A stretch of 64,000 nucleotides of DNA from Histoplasma ohiense (lineage: Eukaryota > Ascomycota > Eurotiomycetes > Onygenales > Ajellomycetaceae): positions 4,703,501 through 4,767,500 of the forward strand of contig JAEVHH010000002.1 in NCBI GenBank assembly GCA_017607445.1, in the 5' to 3' direction. Both the position numbers and the translations under genes were made by a program. The notes beneath the pieces were generated by a model, which saw nothing but the letters and a program-made list of their open reading frames with translations, was not told the DNA's origin and did no database searches. Below are positions 57,900 to 64,000 of this stretch, piece after piece (within the stretch, counting starts at the first letter, position 1; every line of letters begins with the position of its first letter).

Positions 57900-60800
57900 T
57901 GAAATAAACAGTTATTGATGATGAATATATGAATGCTGACAGAAGCAGAATGAGCAATGATGTGAATGTTAGTGAATTCTGACACAGACACAAACTTTAT
58001 ATCTCATATCTGAGTATCAAAATATTTTTCAAAGACAGAAGATAAATCAAAAATAGTGAAAGCAGTTAATAATCATAAGATTAAGTTGTATGAACAATGA
58101 AGAGCTGCAATGAAGATTATCAATGATGAACATATTTTTCAAGAAGAATTCCATCATTTCAAAGAAATCAATATTAGCAGATATAATGTAATTTTGAGCA
58201 TGCTGTGATTGAAAGCTGTGAACTCTGATATTGATTGAGTGTGAAGATGCTGAATCTATAGAAAAGCATCAAATATTAATCATATACATCTGAATACTGT
58301 CAAAGAATTTGCAACATTAATTGACAAAGACAATATTATATTCACTGTCTTATCATTATAAGCTGTGAATGCAGCAACTGAGTCAAATATCTCAGATGAT
58401 TATAAAGATTATCTTGATGTATTTCAAAAAAACATATCTGATGTGGAACATGCATCTCATGATCATGTCATAGATCTCAAATCTGATAAGAAACTCTTAT
58501 ACTGATCAATATATAACTTATCATCTCAAGAACTCTCTGTTCTTCAAAAATATATTGAAAAAATGTTAGAGAAGAATTGAATACATTCATTCAAGAGCTC
58601 AGTCAGTGTATCAGTATTATTCACACTGAAGAAAGATGGAATTCTGTGTCTTTACATAAATTATCAAGAATTGAATGAAATAACAGTCAAGAATCAATAT
58701 CCACTGCTCTTGATAAGTGAAATACTTGATAGATTAGCAGATGCCAAAATATATACACAGCTGAATCTTAAAGATGCATATTATAGAATTCACATACAAG
58801 CAGAGAATGAATGAAAAACAACATTTCAAACACAATATGAACATTTTAAATATCTAGTCTTATCTTTTGAGCTAATCAATGTCTCTGTAATCTTTCAATC
58901 TTATATCAACAAAGCTCTCAGTGATCTTTTAGATGTATATTGTGTGGCTTATCTTGACAATATTGTAATCTATTCAAACACACTTAACAAACATGTCATC
59001 CATATTAAGAACATACTGGAACAGTTAAGATGATGAAGACTATATATCAAACTTAGTAAATGTACATTTCATGCAACAGAAATTGGATTTTTGAGTTTTG
59101 TGATTATCACACAGAGCATTACTGTTGAGAAACAACACATTGACACAATTCTAGATTAATCAGAACTGTGAATTATAAACAAATTGCAAACATTTCTAGA
59201 ATTCATCAATTTCTATCATCAATTCATATACAAGTTCTCAATAATAATAGCATCTCTGACTGAATTGTTAAAAGATTACAAAACAAAAAGAGAGAAGAAT
59301 AACACATTTGTTCAGTTAGATGAAAACTGCAAACACACAATTTTGCAGTTAAAAGAATGCTTTACAAAAGCATCATTGTTGATTCACTTTGATCCACAGT
59401 AAAAACTTCATATAGAAATGAACAGATCTGATGTTGCAATCATCACAGTAATATCACAATTAATAAATGATAATCACTGACACTCAATCATGTTTTGATC
59501 TAGAAAGCTCACAGAAGCAGAAAGATGTTATCAAATATATAATCTAGAAATATTATCAATTGTAGAAGCTTTCAGACAATGATATCACTATCTATATAAT
59601 AGCAGACACTCAATAACTGTTTTATCTGATCATATCAATCTTCAGTGCTTCATGACAACAAAGCAGCTAAATGAATATCAGATTTGTTGAATGAAAATAC
59701 TCTCAGTATTTGATTTTGAAATAGAGCACTGTTCTGAGAAAAATAATCTCACAGATGTATCAAGTCATTGCTCAGATTTTATAAAATACACAGCTCTTTT
59801 GATGAAGCTTTCTACTCTGCAAAAGAAGCTGTGTAAGAGAATCTTTAAGTCACTAAAGATAAAAGAAAATACAAAGTTAGATTAATATATCAAAATGATG
59901 TGAAAAAATCTGTAAGTTAATGAAAATTATTAAATGAAGAAATCTGTAGTTGTTGATGATAACAATCTCTGCAGAATAAAGAACACATCTGCAGATGAGA
60001 ATAAAATCACAGATATTACAGAATTAGATCTAGAGATTCTGATATCACAGATTCTAACTGTCAAAATATTTGAGTCTGAAACAGTCTATTGCAAAGAAAT
60101 AGTCAAATCTATCATTGAACTTTTGCTACAGATTCAGAATAGAGATGCTGACACATCTGAACTTTATAGAAGATTAGAGATAAATGATATTAGTATAGAT
60201 AATTATTCAATCTGAGCAGTAGATAAAAATGATCTGCTCAGAAAAGATGATAAAATCTATATATCACAAAATAAGATTATAAAACATGAAATAATAAAAA
60301 TGAATCACAATGATTCTCAAAATAATCATTTTAAACATGATAAAATCATTGAAGCAATCAAACACAAGTACTTGTGACATGATATGAGTGATGAGATTGC
60401 AGAATATGTGAGAATTTGCAATGTTTATCAACATATCAAAATACCACAGCACAAACTGTATGAGTTGCTACGCCCCGGTGGCCGAATGGGTAATGCGGCC
60501 ACCAGGTAGCGCCTTGGCGTGGGGACCCAGGGTGTGTGGGTTCGAAACCCACAGGGGACAACATTACATCCGGAGCCAACTTCTCAGCTCCTAAAATAAT
60601 GGGATGTGAACTTGCCAAGTAGATACCTTCAGGCGGACCTACTACCTGATTTAGCTTATTGTTTCTGAGCTGGAAACCTGTATTGCATGTACCAATTCTG
60701 TCTTTCATTAATTTTCCTATGTTCTTGTTATTCTTGGCACTGTTCAACACTAAGCATTCCTCCGGTATAACCAACTCTTGCCTGTATTTAACATCACACA

Positions 60801-61590
60801 AGGACTCGTCATAAGCGCTGCTTGCATACGAGTATAACGGAAGAATAATAATAATAATGTATGAGTTGCTACAATCACATTCAGTGTCAGATAAGAAATG
60901 GCATATAATTAGCATGAACTTTATTGAAGATCTGTCAGATAATAAAAAGAGAAGTCAAATCTATAATACTATTGTTGTATTTATTGATTTATTTATCAAA
61001 TAAATCATAATTGTGTTTATATCTTCAGAGCTAGATGCAGAAGAACTCATGAATATTATTGTATGAAGAATTGCAAAGAACTTTAATCTATCTGTAAACA
61101 TTATTAATAACTGAAATTCATTAATAAATAGCAAGTTTTGATTGACATTATATTATCTGCTTCATATTCAACAAAAATTATCAATGACTTTTCATCTGCA
61201 AGTCGATGGTCAGACAGAACAATTGAATCAGATGATTGAACATTATCTTTGCATATATTGCAGCTATCAATAAGATAATTGAATAGAATGAATTCTTCTA
61301 ATGCAATGAGTATATAACAACATCTTTCACACATCAATAAAAATGATGCTATCTGAAGCAATGATCAGCTGATCAACTGAACTTTGTATAGACATAAAAC
61401 TCTCAAACACAGACACATCAAAATTGACAATGAAACAAGTGAAATAGATGAAGTAAGTGAAGAACAAAATTCAAGAATGTCTGAAAGCTATCAAAACAAC
61501 TGAGAAAAAATATTATAATCAGCATTATATATCAAAAAGCTTTAAGATAGAGAACTGAATAATGCTATATGCAAAAAATATATTCATTTT
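57900..61590 (+). pseudogene. Gypsy-2 pol (protease, RT, RNase H, integrase), degenerate
   Basis: Protease-like NSDTDTNF near 57975. RT: LFTLKKDGILCLYINYQEL near 58615-58670, AKIYTQLNLKDAYYRIHI near 58745-58795, VAYLDNIVIYSN near 58945 (YLDD decayed to YLDN), FLEFINFYHQF near 59195. RNase H: SIVEAFRQ near 59560, LSDHINLQCFM near 59620. Integrase: VRICNVYQHIKIPQHKLYEL near 60410-60470, broken by SINE-1b, then SMNFIEDL near 60915 and LQVDGQTEQLNQMIEHYL near 61195. Ends near 61590 with SFKIENWIMLYAKNIF, the usual integrase C-terminal block. Mutated beyond function. Confidence 0.87.
60472..60857 (+). mobile_element. SINE-1b: tRNA-derived SINE, well preserved
   Basis: 386 bp in the Gypsy-2 integrase with perfect 15-bp target copies TGTATGAGTTGCTAC (60457-60471; 60858-60872). 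Head starts GCCCCGGTGGCCGAATGGG; A box 60479-60490, B box GGTTCGAAACC 60539-60549. The long gap between boxes fits a tRNA with a large variable arm (Ser or Leu type). The tail TATAACGGAAGAATAATAAT matches the LINE-A ending. CpGs are retained. Confidence 0.94.
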
Positions 61591-61597
61591 ATGATTC

Positions 61598-62130
61598 TGT
61601 AACGGGCGTACTTCGATTAACGATCTAGCACTATTCTAATACAGATTATGAATTGATTAAGAAAGGAAAGAGAAAAGAAATCAGAAGAAAAGATCATACA
61701 AAGAGAGTTCTTATAGAGAAAAGTTCAGAGTGAAAGAATATCAGAAGCCACTCCACAGTGAAGTGCAGAGCAGAAGAACATTAAAAGATACATATAAAAA
61801 TTATTAGAAACTACATGAGTGTGGAGTATGAAGTGAGAAAATCATTGAGAGCTACACAGAAGAATTGTTAGAGACTATATGAGTGTGAAACACAGAGTGA
61901 GAGAATGTTAGAAGCTACATGAAAGAATTGTTAGAGACTATACAAGCACAGAGCATGGAGCAGAAGAATGTTAAGAGCTACACAGAAGAATCATTAGAAA
62001 CTATATAAGCACAGAGCACAGAGCAGAAAAACATCAAGAGTTATGCAAGATCACAACAGTCAGAAACAAGCAGATGCAGAAGAGAATTTGATTGTGTAAG
62101 ATAATTACTAACAGATACTAACTCATCACA
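61598..62130 (-). repeat. Gypsy-4 3' LTR
   Basis: 533 bp, same family as the two solo LTRs. On the minus strand it starts TGTGATGAG right after a purine tract (AGAGAAGAATAA, complement of 62131-62142) and ends GCCCGTTACA. The interior has ~63-bp tandem units. The insertion is into Gypsy-2. Confidence 0.9.
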
Positions 62131-64000
62131 TTATTCTTCTCTACTGAGATGAGTGAGAACTCATAGATGTTGAGAGTGGCAGTGTTTTTCAAGACAGACA
62201 CAGATTCTCAGATTGAACAATTGTATTCTACTCATTTGATGAGGTATTCACAGTGGTGGTGGTTGATTCTATTGTCAAGAATTGCTTTGATTTCCCACTT
62301 GAGTTTGTTGTCTTCTTCTATAATGATAGATGGCTGTCAATTGAAGATTCTCTGTGAGAGGAATGAATTCTCAGCTGTGAATTGGAGCAGGTTCATATGA
62401 AAGATGTTGTGAATGCCAGACAAAGTGTCAAGTCAATAATTGTGTGTGTCTAGCACTTTCTTCATCATATACTTGATATGACAGTAATCTAGTGTACATG
62501 AGAAGTGGTTCATTTTTATATTCTTGAGATTCAGTCAGATTTTATCTTCTATATGATATTGAGTCACAGAACTTCTTCTGATGTTCATTTAATTTTTATA
62601 ATTTTGCTAAATGCTGATCATTGAAGCTTCTGCTCATTCACAGACTTTCTTCAGTTTGCTCACAATATTCTCTGTCATCTGTATGAGGCTGTGAGTGTAT
62701 GCAGTTTCTCAGAGAGTCTCAGAGAAGTTCAGAATCTCTAAGTTGTATTTATATAGAAGGAAGAATGAGCTTACATCTGTTGTAGCAGAATCTTGACTGT
62801 TAATTATAATCTCAGTGTACAGCAGCAGATTGCTTCAGTTGTCTTGTGTATAATTACAGAACTTACAGAGAATGTTCTTTACTATTTATATCATTCTCTC
62901 AGTAGCTTCATCAGTCTCTGAATGATATGCTGTTGACAACTTTTGTTCAATTCTTAGCAATTGACATACATAGACTCAGAGTGCACTGACAAATTGACTG
63001 TCTCTATCTGATACAATGAATGAAGACAGACTGTGTATATGATAGAATGAGTTTCTGATGAAGATGTCTGCAACTACTTCAGCATTCATCTTGTCACAGA
63101 GCTATAGTATTACACTCTTACTGAATTGATCAACAATGACTAGAATGTTTGTAGAATCTCCACTCTCAGACAAGGAAACTGCAAAATCAATAGCTATATC
63201 ACATCAAGTTTGATCAGAAACAGATAGAGGCTTCAGCATCTTTTTTTAATGTTCATATCATGCTGTCACTGAGCTGCAGTGATCACAGTTGTGTACAAAC
63301 TGATGTATATCTTTCAACATATCTGATCAGTAGAATTCTCAGACAATGATATTGTATATGATTTCATATTCTGAGTGCTCAGTCATTGATGAGTTATGAA
63401 TTTCTTGCATGATTTATGTTTATAGAGATTCTGAATCAAGGATTCATCATCTATCTCAAAAGTGTAAGCAGTTGTCATTGTCAATTGAACATGCTGAAAT
63501 ATCTGTTCTTGAGTATATATCTGTGGGGAATTGAAGTGCTTTGCTTTGTATGACTTTGACAGCTTGTTGTCAGAATTCATCTGTTTCTGCTACTAGTCTT
63601 CATTGTTCTTCAAGTGAGGATTCTTGAGCTCAGAACTGATTGATATGTATGCAGAGTTTATCTGATTGTGTAGAACTTTCTATAATTATGAGATCAATTA
63701 ACTGATGCTCTCAGTGTTTCCATCTGTCATCTAAGTTATTAGATGATATATCTTGTTCTTAGCAGAACAGAGCATCTGCAAGAGTGTTCTCTACTTCAGA
63801 TCAATAATGAATTGTGAATGAAAAATGACTAAGAAACAATGATCAATGTATATGTTTCTTGATGAGCTTATGAATGGTTGTGAAGTATTCTAAATTCTTA
63901 TGATCAGTAACAATCTCAAACTTCTTGACACTTATAAGTTCAGACTCTCATTTCTTGAGACATTGTATGATCACTAGAAGCTTCTTGTCATAGATCTTGT
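62131..64000 (-). pseudogene. Gypsy-4 pol 3' part: RNase H, integrase and chromodomain
   Basis: Minus strand, entering at the window edge. RNase H: FEIVTDHKNLEYF near 63910. A spacer with one open run (63580-63383, HFNSPQIYTQEQIFQHV). Integrase: a zinc region near 63330-63250 (HQFVHNCDHC), a core with DIAIDFAVSLSESGDSTN near 63190, SSFIVSDRDSQFVS near 63020, then YHSETDEATERM near 62930 (normally ends NQ or similar). The C-terminus near 62310-62160 reads like a chromodomain: WEIKAILDN, HHCEYLIK*VEYNCS (TGA for Trp), ESVSVLKNTATL. Chromodomain gypsy elements target silent chromatin (family knowledge). The frame runs to a TAG just inside the LTR. Confidence 0.88.

Larger units (their letters stand above)
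56035..61597 (+). mobile_element. Gypsy-2: Ty3/gypsy retrotransposon carrying two SINE-1 insertions
   Basis: Inserted in the Gypsy-1 integrase. A putative 5' LTR, gag with zinc knuckle, protease-like region, RT, RNase H and integrase follow on the plus strand. Two SINE-1 copies (56548, 60472) with target duplications interrupt gag and integrase. The 3' end is cut by Gypsy-4 at 61598. AT-rich and full of TGA. Confidence 0.88.

Noticed and set aside
60472..60560. Free nuclear tRNA genes at 60472, 56548 and 7370-7452 (minus)
   Set aside because: Each runs without terminator into a SINE body; the 56548 and 60472 copies also have target duplications and a LINE-type tail.
1..64000. Alternative genetic code with TGA as Trp, suggested by many in-frame TGA
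   Set aside because: TGG encodes Trp at the same positions in sister copies (for example A1 versus A2), and TGA also replaces invariant Arg (CGA), as in the H3-like gene. Mutation explains both.

Overview
The window reads as a fungal, probably filamentous ascomycete, transposon graveyard with no ordinary host gene. The signs are Tad-clade LINEs with apurinic-type endonuclease, reverse transcriptase (RT) and RNase H domains, Ty3/gypsy elements including a chromodomain-bearing one, a fungal-style Tc1/mariner fragment, a hAT element, tRNA-derived SINEs, and 53-55 nt introns starting GTATGA. Species cannot be fixed from sequence alone. Older copies have almost no CpG; their lesions are overwhelmingly C-to-T/G-to-A, turning Arg CGA and Trp TGG into TGA, as in a RIP-like or methylation-driven mutation process. 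CpA stays common, so the footprint is CpG-centred rather than the classic CpA type.

Layout. 1-6704: two convergent copies of a CpG-free LINE family (LINE-A, copies A1 and A2) around a 111-bp 3' end of a second family (LINE-B). 6705-7452: a GC-normal tRNA-derived retroposon (SINE-2). 7453-32245: LINE-B copies nested in one another (B1-B6), with a truncated LINE-A (A3), a mariner fragment (Mar-1) and two solo LTRs. 32246-33481, 54085-54594 and 55386-56034: pieces of Gypsy-1. 33482-54076: a hAT element inserted in Gypsy-1 with an 8-bp target duplication (TSD), itself split by Gypsy-3 (38783-53485), which is in turn split by full-length LINE-B copy B7 (41467-48173). 56035-61597: Gypsy-2 carrying two SINE-1 copies. 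61598-64000: the 3' end of Gypsy-4 on the minus strand, the source family of the solo LTRs.

Most notable: inside the hAT element, between its transposase gene and its right end, is a two-intron gene remnant whose conceptual product has a complete histone H3 fold with an arginine-rich extended tail. It is interrupted by Gypsy-3 and resumes in frame after the 4-bp target duplication. A second intron-like, coiled-coil gene remnant lies beside it, so the hAT looks like a cargo-carrying transposon. Other notable points: SINE-1 shares its 3' tail with LINE-A (likely mobilising partner); LINE-A keeps a long open RT frame with no CpG; the two Gypsy-3 LTRs differ only by C/G-to-T/A transitions; and insertion boundaries with target duplications give a relative chronology.
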